Source: Patescibacteria group bacterium UBA1441
GTDB taxonomy: Bacteria; Patescibacteriota; Minisyncoccia; Minisyncoccales; UBA1441
NCBI GenBank assembly: GCA_002329255.1
Contig: DCTL01000012.1
Coordinates: 23,690 to 41,720 of the forward strand
DNA length: 18,031 nt
Direction of reading: 5' to 3'
A program made the position numbers and the translations under genes. The notes under the pieces were generated by a model that was given only the letters and a program-made list of their open reading frames with translations, did not search any database and was not told where the DNA came from. Each line of letters starts with the position of its first letter. Within the stretch, counting starts at the first letter, position 1. Positions 6,294-14,618 of this stretch are shown one piece after another.

Positions 6294-8402
6294 ATGCCTA
6301 AAAATTCGTCTGGATTAAAAAAAATAAGAAAGCGTTCGGGAGAGGTGGTTCCCTTTGATGCTTCTAAAATTACAATCGCCATTCAGAAAGCTGGACAGGC
6401 AACAGGCGAATTTGATTTAACCGAGGCCAAGCAGCTAACTGATCAAGTGTTAAAGGAAATTAAAAAGCGTCTAGCTAAAGATTTACCGACAGTGGAGCAG
6501 GTTCAAGATATTGTGGAAGAAATTTTACTTTCTTCGCCTTATCGAGCAACAGCAAAGGCTTACATTATTTATCGAGATCAACATGCTCGTCTTCGAGAAG
6601 TGATTGAACAGAGTAATGTCGACGTAATTGATCAATATTTAAAGAATCACGATTGGCAGGTCAAGGAGAATAGTAACATGACTTATTCGCTGCAGGGTCT
6701 CAATAATTATGTTTCCGGAAAGATTAATAGCGTTTATTGGTTGAATAAAATTTATTCCAGTCGGATTAAAGAAGCTCATCAGGAAGGTGATTTTCACATT
6801 CATGACTTGAGCGTTCTTTCAGTTTATTGCGTCGGCTGGGATCTTCAGGATCTCTTAACGGTTGGCTTTCGCGGTGCACCGGGAAAGATTGAAAGCGCTC
6901 CGCCAAAGCATCTCCGGCCGGCCTTAGGTCAGATCTGTAATTTCCTTTATACTTTACAAGGCGAGTCGGCCGGCGCTCAAGCTTTTTCCAGTTTTGACAC
7001 TCTGTTGGCTCCGTATGTTCGTTATGATGGATTGACTTATGCTGAAGTGAAACAGGCAATGCAGGAATTTATTTTTAATATGAATGTTCCAACTCGAGTT
7101 GGCTTTCAAACTCCATTCACTAATCTTAGTTTCGATCTAGTGGTGCCGAAAGACTACCAGCAACAGCCAGTTATTATCGGCGGTCAGCCACAGTCAGAGA
7201 CCTACGGCCAGTTTCAAGAGGAGATGGATATGATTAATCAAGCTTTTCTTGAAGTGATGACTGAAGGTGATCATCGAGGACGGGTTTTTACTTTTCCGAT
7301 TCCGACTTACAACATTACCAAAGATTTTAATTGGGACCGTCCTTTCTTGCCCTATCTTTGGGAGGCAACGGCTAAATATGGATTACCCTATTTCGCTAAC
7401 TTTGTTAATTCTGACATGAAGCCGGAAGATGTCCGGAGTATGTGTTGTCGATTAAGATTGAGTTTGGAAGATTTGGCTAAGAGAGGGGGCGGACTCTTTG
7501 GGGCTAACCCGCTGACGGGCAGCATTGGTGTCGTCACTATTAATATGCCGAGGTTAGGTTATCTAGCTAAAGATGAAAAAGATTTCTTTAATCGCTTAGA
7601 GAATTTAATGAAATTAGCCAAAGAGAGCTTAGAGATCAAACGGAAAGTTTTAGAGCGTTTTACCGAACAAGGGCTTTATCCTTACTCCAAGTTTTACCTT
7701 CGGAGTGTTAAAGAGCGATTTGGTCGTTATTGGGATAATCACTTTTCAACTATCGGTTTACTGGGTTTAAATGAGGCTGAAGAAAATTTTCTTGGCTGTA
7801 ATATCGGACAACCAGAAGGTCAAAAGTTCGCCCTGAAAGTGCTTGATTTTATGCGTGATAAGTTAATTGAATTTCAAAATGAAACTGGGGCTAATTACAA
7901 TCTTGAGGCAACCCCGGCTGAAGGAGCAACTTACCGATTGGCCTTAAAAGATAAGGAAAAGTATCCAGAAATTAAATGTGCCAACGAAGATGACTTTCGG
8001 CGAGGCTCTCCTCCTTTCTACACCAATTCTTCTCAATTACCAGTTAATTACACCGATGATCTGTTTGAAGTTTTAGACAAGCAGGATCAGATCCAGACTA
8101 AGTATACTGGTGGCACGGTGATTCATTTTTTCCTAGGTGAGCGTATCTCTAATCCAACAGTGATTCCCGGATTAATTAAGAAAGTTTGCCAACGCTATCA
8201 ACTGCCTTATTTCACTCTTTCACCAACGTTTTCTATCTGTCCGGAACATGGTTACTTAAGTGGAGAACAACCAAAGTGTCCCAAATGTGGAGCAGTTTGT
8301 GAGGTTTATGCTCGAATAGTTGGTTACTTACGTCCGACTTTTAACTGGAACGCAGGTAAAACAGAGGAGTTTAAAAATCGGGTTAAGATTAAACCCCAAT
8401 AA
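6294..8402 (+). CDS. nrdD: Anaerobic ribonucleoside-triphosphate reductase (class III)
   Basis: Oxygen-sensitive glycyl-radical enzyme that reduces ribonucleoside triphosphates to deoxynucleotides. The protein has 702 residues. An ATP-cone regulatory domain occupies about residues 8-100 (KKIRKRSGEVVPFDASKI onward). The catalytic barrel follows, with YCVGWDLQDLL (178-188) and SMCCRLRL (382-389), which holds the candidate thiyl-radical cysteine (Cys384 or Cys385). The C-terminal zinc site is C649-x2-H652 with C662-x2-C665 and a nearby Cys669, so one ligand position appears to be histidine or to be supplied differently. The radical-bearing segment is RIVGYLRP with Gly677, followed by FNWNAGKTEEF. 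The stop codon overlaps the nrdG start (TAATG), and nrdG encodes its activase. This implies dNTP synthesis under low oxygen; no aerobic reductase is visible here. Confidence 0.96.
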   Translation: MPKNSSGLKKIRKRSGEVVPFDASKITIAIQKAGQATGEFDLTEAKQLTDQVLKEIKKRLAKDLPTVEQVQDIVEEILLSSPYRATAKAYIIYRDQHARLREVIEQSNVDVIDQYLKNHDWQVKENSNMTYSLQGLNNYVSGKINSVYWLNKIYSSRIKEAHQEGDFHIHDLSVLSVYCVGWDLQDLLTVGFRGAPGKIESAPPKHLRPALGQICNFLYTLQGESAGAQAFSSFDTLLAPYVRYDGLTYAEVKQAMQEFIFNMNVPTRVGFQTPFTNLSFDLVVPKDYQQQPVIIGGQPQSETYGQFQEEMDMINQAFLEVMTEGDHRGRVFTFPIPTYNITKDFNWDRPFLPYLWEATAKYGLPYFANFVNSDMKPEDVRSMCCRLRLSLEDLAKRGGGLFGANPLTGSIGVVTINMPRLGYLAKDEKDFFNRLENLMKLAKESLEIKRKVLERFTEQGLYPYSKFYLRSVKERFGRYWDNHFSTIGLLGLNEAEENFLGCNIGQPEGQKFALKVLDFMRDKLIEFQNETGANYNLEATPAEGATYRLALKDKEKYPEIKCANEDDFRRGSPPFYTNSSQLPVNYTDDLFEVLDKQDQIQTKYTGGTVIHFFLGERISNPTVIPGLIKKVCQRYQLPYFTLSPTFSICPEHGYLSGEQPKCPKCGAVCEVYARIVGYLRPTFNWNAGKTEEFKNRVKIKPQ

Positions 8403-9097
8403 TGAGAATTGGAGGTTGGCAAAAATTTTCTCTAGTTGATTACCCGAGTCGGCTTAGTGCTGTTATTTTTACTCAGGGCTGCAATTTTCGTTGCCCCTAT
8501 TGTCACAATCCAGAACTGGTGGAGCCCAAGTTGTTTCAATCTCCCGAGTCGGAGGAAGCAGTCCTTTCTTTTTTAAAGAGTCGTGTCGGACGCCTCGATG
8601 GAGTAGTGGTGACTGGGGGCGAGCCAACTCTTCAGCCCGATCTTCTGCAATTTTTAAAGAAGATTAAAAAACTCGGTTTTCTGATTAAGCTCGACACGAA
8701 TGGTAGCCAGCCCGATAAATTAAAATTATTGCTGAAAGAAAAATTAGTTGATTATTGGGCCATGGACTTGAAAGGACCCGAAGAGAAGTATTCTAAAATA
8801 ATTCGCACTAATCTGGACTTCAGTTTGATTAAACAAAGTATTGATTTAATTCGAGGTTCAGGAAAAGATTATGAATTCCGAACGACAGTCGTTAAAGGAC
8901 AACTTTCTGGCTCGGGCCTGATGGCCATTGGTCAATTGATTAAAGGAGCCGAATGTTATGTTCTGCAAGCCTTTATTCCGGCTGAAAAAATATTAGATCC
9001 AGCTTTTCTAAAAGAATCTAGTTACGATAAGTCAGAGTTAGAAACATGGGCTAGTCAATTGGAGCAAAAATATGTTAAACGATGCTTAGTCCGTTAA
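8402..9097 (+). CDS. nrdG: Anaerobic ribonucleotide reductase activating protein (radical SAM)
   Basis: Radical S-adenosylmethionine enzyme that installs the glycyl radical on NrdD. The protein has 231 residues. The iron-sulfur motif CNFRCPYCHN places the cluster ligands at Cys27, Cys31 and Cys34. The SAM-binding GGEPT follows at 72-76, then KLDTNGSQPDKL and WAMDLKGP. The N-terminal GGWQKFSLVDYPSRLSAVIFTQG is typical of the NrdG subgroup of about 230 residues, longer than the E. coli protein. The ATG shares one base with the nrdD stop, and the gene's end overlaps comEC by 16 bases, so all three are surely on one transcript. Other glycyl-radical activases share the fold, but the adjacent nrdD makes the assignment strong. 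Confidence 0.94.
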   Translation: MRIGGWQKFSLVDYPSRLSAVIFTQGCNFRCPYCHNPELVEPKLFQSPESEEAVLSFLKSRVGRLDGVVVTGGEPTLQPDLLQFLKKIKKLGFLIKLDTNGSQPDKLKLLLKEKLVDYWAMDLKGPEEKYSKIIRTNLDFSLIKQSIDLIRGSGKDYEFRTTVVKGQLSGSGLMAIGQLIKGAECYVLQAFIPAEKILDPAFLKESSYDKSELETWASQLEQKYVKRCLVR

Positions 9098-10536
9098 GCA
9101 ATGTTTCGATTAATTTATTTTATTTAGCTTGTTTTTTTATCACTGGCATTGGATTGGCCTCAGTTTGGTTGATTAGCTGGTCCGTTATCTTTATTCTAGT
9201 CTATTTGGCTCTCGTGTTGTGGTTACTTGATCGTCGCTCCAAGGGAGCGATTTTTTTGATTGGCTTGTCGCTTGGCGCAGCTTATTTAAATTATCAAATT
9301 GAACGACGCCAATTAATTGAGGAAGCTTGGCAACAAGAAGATCGAGTGGTGCTGATCGGAACAGTAATTACTTCGCCTGAAATTCGTCCGACCGGATCCT
9401 ACTTAAAACTAAAAGTAGATTGGGCGGTTCAGGCCCAATCAGAGCTTCGGGGTCATGTTGCAGTTTTGGGTGATTATTCATGGTCGGAGTTTTTACCTGG
9501 TCAAAAATTGATGATCATGGGTCAGCCTTCTCTGTCAGATGACTTTCAAGAATACCGTCTAAAGTCTGGACTGTATGCTACTTTTTTTCACCCTCGCCTA
9601 AAGCCAGTTGGCCACCCTTCGATTTATCAAGTTACTACGTTAATGGCCAGACTACAAAAAAGAGCCTCGGCTATAATCAAGAGTCGCTTGGTCGAACCCG
9701 CTTCTTCTTTACTTGAAGCCATGTTACTGGGACGAGAAATTTCCAAATCTTCTTTAGCCGAAGATTTATCACGTACCGGACTGAACCATATTGCGGTAGT
9801 TTCGGGTATGCATCTGGTTGTTTTGACTGGATTACTGCGCGGGATCTTGAATGGGATCGGTCTCAATTATCGTCGATCGGCAATAGTTATCTTGATAATT
9901 ATTTTATTCTTTATTTTATTGACTGGAGGACGCCCTGCTATTTGGCGGGCTGGTTTAATGGTCGGTTTTGGGTTACTGGGTTCGCTTTTGGGGCGAATTT
10001 ATCAGCCGGAACGAGCTATTATTTGGGCAGCCGTAATTCTTCTCTTAATCAATCCAATGTTTCTACGATGGGACATCGGTTTTCAGCTTTCTTTTTTAGC
10101 GGCGGCTGGTTTAATTGGCTGGACTGATCGGATTAAGAGATGGCTTGAGTGGATTCCGGGTGTTTTCCTTCAAGAGGCTTTGGCGGTAACTCTGGCTGCT
10201 CAGCTGGCGACTGTTCCCTTGGTGGCTTATTATTTTCAACAAATTTCTTTAGTGGGCCCATTAGCCAATGTTTTGATTGTTGCTTTTTTGCCTCTCGTTT
10301 TTGGTTTAGGCTTAATCTTTGTCTGCTTGGTCGGATGTTCGCCAATTAGCTGGTTAATGGGGCTAACTTTAACATTGCTGACAGAGATGATTTTCTTTTT
10401 TTCATCGCTTAAATGGGCGACCATAACAGTTGTGGTGCCAGTTTGGCTGGTTGCAACTTACTATTTGGCTTGGGCGTTATTAACTTGGTCTAAGGCTAAG
10501 AAAGCTTCAACTTTTCATGTGGAGAGATTGTGCTAA
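9082..10536 (+). CDS. comEC: ComEC-type DNA uptake channel lacking the metallo-beta-lactamase domain
   Basis: Polytopic inner-membrane protein that in competent bacteria carries single-stranded DNA into the cytoplasm. The protein has 484 residues, against about 700-800 for full ComEC. The N-terminus holds two or three hydrophobic segments (about 8-45 and 56-70), then a soluble DUF4131-like region (about 85-180). The Competence domain follows, with LLEAMLLGREISKSSLAEDL and RTGLNHIAVVSGMHLVVLTG (231-250) as its hallmark, then many membrane helices to about residue 470. It stops there, so the C-terminal metallo-beta-lactamase-like domain, thought to degrade the non-transported strand, is absent. 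The start overlaps nrdG by 16 bases in another frame. A later ATG at 9100 would shorten the protein by six residues. The promoter of the next gene lies inside its last codons. Confidence 0.9.
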   Translation: MLSPLSNVSINLFYLACFFITGIGLASVWLISWSVIFILVYLALVLWLLDRRSKGAIFLIGLSLGAAYLNYQIERRQLIEEAWQQEDRVVLIGTVITSPEIRPTGSYLKLKVDWAVQAQSELRGHVAVLGDYSWSEFLPGQKLMIMGQPSLSDDFQEYRLKSGLYATFFHPRLKPVGHPSIYQVTTLMARLQKRASAIIKSRLVEPASSLLEAMLLGREISKSSLAEDLSRTGLNHIAVVSGMHLVVLTGLLRGILNGIGLNYRRSAIVILIIILFFILLTGGRPAIWRAGLMVGFGLLGSLLGRIYQPERAIIWAAVILLLINPMFLRWDIGFQLSFLAAAGLIGWTDRIKRWLEWIPGVFLQEALAVTLAAQLATVPLVAYYFQQISLVGPLANVLIVAFLPLVFGLGLIFVCLVGCSPISWLMGLTLTLLTEMIFFFSSLKWATITVVVPVWLVATYYLAWALLTWSKAKKASTFHVERLC

Positions 10537-10539
10537 AAT
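10531..10539 (+). promoter_or_regulatory. Extended -10 promoter for the pilin-like gene
   Basis: TGCTAAAAT fits the TGnTATAAT extended -10 pattern with one mismatch. The possible -35 TTTTCA (16-bp spacing) is weak, as is usual for extended -10 promoters. The predicted start near 10546 leaves a leader of about 15 nt. AAGG at 10554-10557 lies only three bases from the ATG, too close to be a good Shine-Dalgarno site. The element lies at the very end of comEC. Confidence 0.5.
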
Positions 10540-10560
10540 AAAATAAATACGGTAAGGCCA

Positions 10561-13278
10561 ATGTCTTCACCTTCTAGGAAAAAATTTAGAATCACTCTAG
10601 CGGAAGTAGTTGCTGGGATTTTGGTTATTATTCTGGCTGGAGTTTCGATTTATTTAGTCGTTAATTACAATCAAGCTCGTAGTCGAGACGAACAGCGAGA
10701 AGCTGATTTGGTTGTAATTCGGCAAGCTCTTGAGGATTATCGAGTTGACCGGGGTAACTTTCCTAAACGTGATAGCGGAACTCGGCTCGAAGAAGATCTT
10801 GGTTTATCTGATGAGCTAAAAGAATATCTTCCAAATGGATTACCTCGAGATCCTCTTTTCCCTCGGACTTATTTTCTAGAAGGATCTCTTGAGACTTATA
10901 CTTATTTTTATAAAACTAAAGAAAATGGATCAGAGTATCGAGTGTTTGCTCGATCGGAAACAGGTGAAGATTCGTTTTTAAGTGTTTATTCCGATGACGG
11001 ATACGATATTGTCTGGACTGGTAGCCGACCTCAAGAGGTTGTGATTCAAAATTGTGATCGGCCCTTTGACACCTCTAGCCTAGAATACATTAAGGTAAGC
11101 ACTTCTCAGATGGTTAAAACTGGCGGTCAGGCCTCCAATCAGATTACGGTTACAGATCAAGGTCATCGAGCCAGCGTTTCGGGAGAACTGGGGTTAATTG
11201 ATCTGTTGACGGCTAATGAAATTCGTCTAGACATCAACCAGAGTCAGCCTGGTCAGAAAGTTTTAGGATTTTTTAGTCAATCTAGTTTTCTTTCTTCGGG
11301 CGAAGATCGAGCGCGAGCCATTAATGAAGACGACCAATATATTTATATTGGGCTCGATACTAGTCCAGCTAAAATAATTCGGATTGATAAGAATGATTTT
11401 TCTCGAGCCGAAACGAAAACTTTAGCCAATGGTGAAAATAAAGTTACTTCGCTGGTTAGCGATGATAAGTATGTGTATGTTGGTCTGGACACAGCTCCTG
11501 GACGTATCGTTCGTCTTTCTAAAAATGATTTTGTAACGACGCGAACCATTCTTTTAGATAGCGGTCAAAACAATGTCAGCCAGCTGACTCAAGACGATCA
11601 ATATATTTATATTGGTCTTGGGACTAGCCCAGCGCGAATAATTCGACTTGATAAGGATAATCTAGCTTTCCAGGCATTGTCACTCGAGGCTTCCGAGAAT
11701 AGAGTGGTTGATTTAGTTAATGATCACCAAAGTATTTACGTCGCTCTGGATACTTCACCGACCGAAGTGGTGAAGATTAATAAACAAAACCTTGAATTTG
11801 AAAAAGGATCGCTGACGGTCGGCGAAGATACAGTTCAGGCCTTGACTCAAGATGAGAATTTCGTTTATCTTTTTCTGAATATTCGACCGGCGCGTATGGT
11901 TCGAGTGTCTAAAACTGATTTTGCTGCCGTGGCTAAAATTATTCCCGCGGCCGGTCAGGCTGCGACCCAGGACAGTGATTTTATTTACTCAGTTTCCGGA
12001 ACTGCTCCGGCCCAAGTTACTCGAATTAATAAAGAAACATTAGCAATTACCACAGTTAGCTTAATGACCAGCGATCATCCGGCTAGTAGTATTGTTGGGC
12101 AGGGAGAAAATTTATTTATTGCTTTTAATACTGAGCCGGCTAAGGTTATTCAGCTTAATAAACTGATTTTTGAAGACCAAGATTTGACTGGCCATCGATT
12201 AGTAAAAGAAATGATTGCTTCGGCTGACCAGCCAGTGCGGATTATTAATGATCGGGATTATCTCTATATCGGTCTTTCGGCTTCTCCGAGTATTATTGCG
12301 CGAGTTGATAAAAAGGATTTTTCTAGTGTTTTTTATAAAACTATGCCGACAGGATTTGATGCTCTAGCTGATTTAGATCAAGACCAAGATTACCTCTATG
12401 GAACTTTTGCTACTCGGCCCAGCTATGTTGCCAAGATTAGCAAGAGCGACCTTTCAGTCATTTATAATTCCTTTAGCGAATATGGATATCAGGTAGCCCA
12501 GCTAGTTGTTGATCAGGATTATCTTTATCTCGGATACGACCACCGGCCAGGAGTAGTTGTCAAAGTCGACAAGACTGATTTACAGGCGGTAGAAACCAGC
12601 GATTTTCCTCGAAATTTTGATAAAATCAATAGTTTAACTCAAGACCAAGAATACCTTTACCTAGGCTTGAATACTCAGCCGGTCCGAATTATTCGAATTG
12701 ATAAAAATGATTTAACCTCATATCAAGTGAAAGAGCTGGAGACCGGTCAATCTCAGGTAGCAGCCTTAGAACAAGATCAAGAATTTGTCTATGCGGCGTT
12801 GGTGGGGCGACCAGGTACGATTGTCCGCATTGATAAAAGTGATTTTTCGAACACCTTGGTCAAAACACTGTTTGTTGATGAGGACAATCCAACGAGCTTA
12901 ATGGCGCTTGATGATTCGGTCTATGTATGTTTGGCTACTTCCCCAGCCAAGTTGGTTCGTTTAGATAAAGAGAGCTTCTCGGTCACAACAACCAAGACTT
13001 TAGCGGTCGGGGAGGATGTCTGCCAAAGTCTAACAGTTGACCAGGATTACTTTTATTTATTGCTTGGAACAAAACCGGCTCAGATTATCCGCCTGCTTGA
13101 TTTAGACCTGGTGCCGGATGTTCAAGAGGCGGATACCTTTGAGCTCCACAGTTTTGATATTTCTGGATTGTCGGCTGAGCAACGGAGTCGCGGACGCTAT
13201 GATAAGATTATCTTTAATCCCTATCGTCAAGCTTCAGATTTTAGTTTTTATTTAGATAATATTCGCTATAGTCGTTGA
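10561..13278 (+). CDS. Membrane-anchored pseudopilin-like protein with 14 propeller repeats in a split jelly-roll
   Basis: I do not recognise this as a named gene. Residues 1-10 are basic. A hydrophobic helix (about 11-35) then leads into RSRDEQREADLVVIRQALEDYRVDRGNFP, the classic layout of type IV pilins and type II secretion pseudopilins. ITLAEV places Glu15 at pilin position +5, but the residue before the cleavage point is Arg10, not Gly or Ala, so processing is doubtful. A pseudopilin-like head continues to about residue 160. Residues 165-248 resemble the first half of a carbohydrate-binding jelly-roll. Fourteen repeats of about 43 residues (249-857) follow with the pattern DQDYLYLGL-TSPA-IIRIDK-DF. 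The last 48 residues (FDISGLS, YDKIIFNP, FSFYLDNIRYSR) look like the second half of the jelly-roll. The bulk is probably extracellular. Function is unknown; adhesion or glycan binding is a guess. It has its own promoter. Confidence 0.85.
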   Translation: MSSPSRKKFRITLAEVVAGILVIILAGVSIYLVVNYNQARSRDEQREADLVVIRQALEDYRVDRGNFPKRDSGTRLEEDLGLSDELKEYLPNGLPRDPLFPRTYFLEGSLETYTYFYKTKENGSEYRVFARSETGEDSFLSVYSDDGYDIVWTGSRPQEVVIQNCDRPFDTSSLEYIKVSTSQMVKTGGQASNQITVTDQGHRASVSGELGLIDLLTANEIRLDINQSQPGQKVLGFFSQSSFLSSGEDRARAINEDDQYIYIGLDTSPAKIIRIDKNDFSRAETKTLANGENKVTSLVSDDKYVYVGLDTAPGRIVRLSKNDFVTTRTILLDSGQNNVSQLTQDDQYIYIGLGTSPARIIRLDKDNLAFQALSLEASENRVVDLVNDHQSIYVALDTSPTEVVKINKQNLEFEKGSLTVGEDTVQALTQDENFVYLFLNIRPARMVRVSKTDFAAVAKIIPAAGQAATQDSDFIYSVSGTAPAQVTRINKETLAITTVSLMTSDHPASSIVGQGENLFIAFNTEPAKVIQLNKLIFEDQDLTGHRLVKEMIASADQPVRIINDRDYLYIGLSASPSIIARVDKKDFSSVFYKTMPTGFDALADLDQDQDYLYGTFATRPSYVAKISKSDLSVIYNSFSEYGYQVAQLVVDQDYLYLGYDHRPGVVVKVDKTDLQAVETSDFPRNFDKINSLTQDQEYLYLGLNTQPVRIIRIDKNDLTSYQVKELETGQSQVAALEQDQEFVYAALVGRPGTIVRIDKSDFSNTLVKTLFVDEDNPTSLMALDDSVYVCLATSPAKLVRLDKESFSVTTTKTLAVGEDVCQSLTVDQDYFYLLLGTKPAQIIRLLDLDLVPDVQEADTFELHSFDISGLSAEQRSRGRYDKIIFNPYRQASDFSFYLDNIRYSR
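11305..13131 (+). repeat. Fourteen tandem propeller-type coding repeats (about 43 residues each)
   Basis: Residues 249-857 of the pilin-like protein divide by eye into 14 units, each beginning near a DQD/DDQ turn followed by YIYIGL, a TSPA-like turn, IIRIDK and a DF or DL segment. Units 1, 3 and 11 are most alike (for instance DDQYIYIGL twice, and RIDKND in units 1 and 11); units 5-7 are most degenerate. Fourteen equals two seven-bladed beta-propellers. The repeats are diverged at DNA level, so they are old duplications and not a recent slippage tract. Confidence 0.8.
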
Positions 13279-13279
13279 T

Positions 13280-13308
13280 TTGACAAAGGGGACCAAAAAC
13301 GGTATTTT
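13280..13308 (+). promoter_or_regulatory. Predicted htrA promoter
   Basis: A perfect TTGACA (13280-13285) and TATTTT (13303-13308) are separated by 17 bp, immediately after the stop of the pilin-like gene. The predicted start near 13315 gives a leader of about 9 nt. The bases before the ATG (TAATTAATT) contain no Shine-Dalgarno sequence. Confidence 0.65.
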
Positions 13309-13323
13309 TGTTTTTAATTAATT

Positions 13324-14571
13324 ATGGAAGAATCATTCAATAATCCATCTTCGGAGATAGCTCAGTCGAAAATTAGAGAACGTCGAATTGGTTGGCGCGA
13401 CTTATTAATCATAATTTTGGCTGGTATTTTTGGTTTACTAGGTGGCTTAACGGCTCAAATTTGGCTGCCGATTGAGGGTCTAGAAGAAGGCTTCCCTTCT
13501 CTGGTAATTGAACGACAACCCGAGATAGTTCACGAGGAAACAATTCACTATGTTCCCCAGACCACTCATGAGGAGCGTATTATTCAAGCGGCTAATCAAG
13601 CCTTACCCGGAGTAGTTAGCATAATCGTGACTCGGGAGGTTGAAGTTGAAATTGATCCTTTCTTTCCTGAATGGAGTTGGTTTTATCAACCGAGTTGGCC
13701 AAGTGTACAACAGGAGGTTAGCCAAGGGACAGGGTTCTTCATTTCATCCGATGGTTTAATTTTAACCAATAAGCATGTCGCGCTGGAAGAGGCCGCTGAT
13801 TATCGAGTAGTGACGATTGATAATCAGAGTTATTCTGCTGAGGTTCTGGCCCGAGATCCGGTTCATGATTTGGCTTTAATGAAAGTAGTTGGGGAAGATT
13901 TTCCAGTTTTGGAGTTGGGTGACTCAGATCAGCTAGTTCCCGGGCAGACTGTCTTAGCAATTGGTAATGCTTTGGGGCAGTTTGAAGGAACAGTTTCTAC
14001 TGGTATCATCTCTGGATTAAGTCGAGTCGTCAGCGCTTATGGGTTCGGTTACAGTGATATTTTGACTGACTTGATCCAAACTGATGCCGCCATTAATCGC
14101 GGTAATTCTGGTGGTCCTTTACTTGATTTAAATGGTCAAGTAGTCGGAGTCAATGTGGCGATGGCTGAAGAGGCTCAGAATGTCGGTTTTGCTATTCCGA
14201 TTAATCAGGCCCGACGTGCCATTAAATCCTTCCAGGAAACAGGACGAATAATTTATCCTTTCTTGGGAATTAATTATCTGATGGTTAATGCCGAAGTTCA
14301 GGAGGAGTATCAACTTGATTATGACTATGGAGCGTTGATTGTTAGTGATTCTCAATCGGGACTCGATGTTGTTCCCGGCTCTGCAGCGGAGGAAATTGGA
14401 TTAAAATTAGGAGATGTGATTCTCGAATTTAATGGTCAACGGGTAACCGCTGACCAAATGTTAAGCCATCTGATTCAAGAGTGTGAACCGGGCGATCTAG
14501 TCTCATTAAAGATTTGGCGCCAAGGGCAAATTTTAAATCTGAGTGGCCATCTCGGGGAACGAGAAGGTTGA
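13324..14571 (+). CDS. htrA: HtrA/DegP-family trypsin-like serine protease with one PDZ domain
   Basis: Membrane-anchored protease of the extracytoplasmic quality-control family. The protein has 415 residues. A cytoplasmic basic stretch (15-25) precedes one transmembrane helix (about 26-46) and an acidic linker. The protease domain (about 83-300) shows the full catalytic triad: His151 in LTNKHV, Asp182 in VHDLALMKV and Ser262 in RGNSGGPLL. A single PDZ domain follows (about 310-410), with PGSAAEEIGLKLGDVILEFNG as its recognisable core. The architecture matches the Gram-positive HtrA type with a TM anchor and one PDZ, as opposed to the two-PDZ periplasmic DegP. A tryptophan-rich surface insertion, FFPEWSWFYQPSWPS, lies before the His box. 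It is flanked by clpB downstream, but each gene has its own predicted promoter. Confidence 0.95.
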   Translation: MEESFNNPSSEIAQSKIRERRIGWRDLLIIILAGIFGLLGGLTAQIWLPIEGLEEGFPSLVIERQPEIVHEETIHYVPQTTHEERIIQAANQALPGVVSIIVTREVEVEIDPFFPEWSWFYQPSWPSVQQEVSQGTGFFISSDGLILTNKHVALEEAADYRVVTIDNQSYSAEVLARDPVHDLALMKVVGEDFPVLELGDSDQLVPGQTVLAIGNALGQFEGTVSTGIISGLSRVVSAYGFGYSDILTDLIQTDAAINRGNSGGPLLDLNGQVVGVNVAMAEEAQNVGFAIPINQARRAIKSFQETGRIIYPFLGINYLMVNAEVQEEYQLDYDYGALIVSDSQSGLDVVPGSAAEEIGLKLGDVILEFNGQRVTADQMLSHLIQECEPGDLVSLKIWRQGQILNLSGHLGEREG

Positions 14572-14573
14572 GC

Positions 14574-14601
14574 TTGACCCGACGCCTATCTATGGCACAA
14601 T
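14574..14601 (+). promoter_or_regulatory. Predicted clpB promoter
   Basis: TTGACC (14574-14579) is followed after 16 bp by CACAAT (14596-14601), preceded by TGG, which gives an extended -10. The predicted leader is about 11 nt. I see no CIRCE element (TTAGCACTC with its inverted repeat), so heat-shock control by HrcA is not supported here. Confidence 0.45.
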
Positions 14602-14618
14602 TCAGTTAGGTCTAATTT

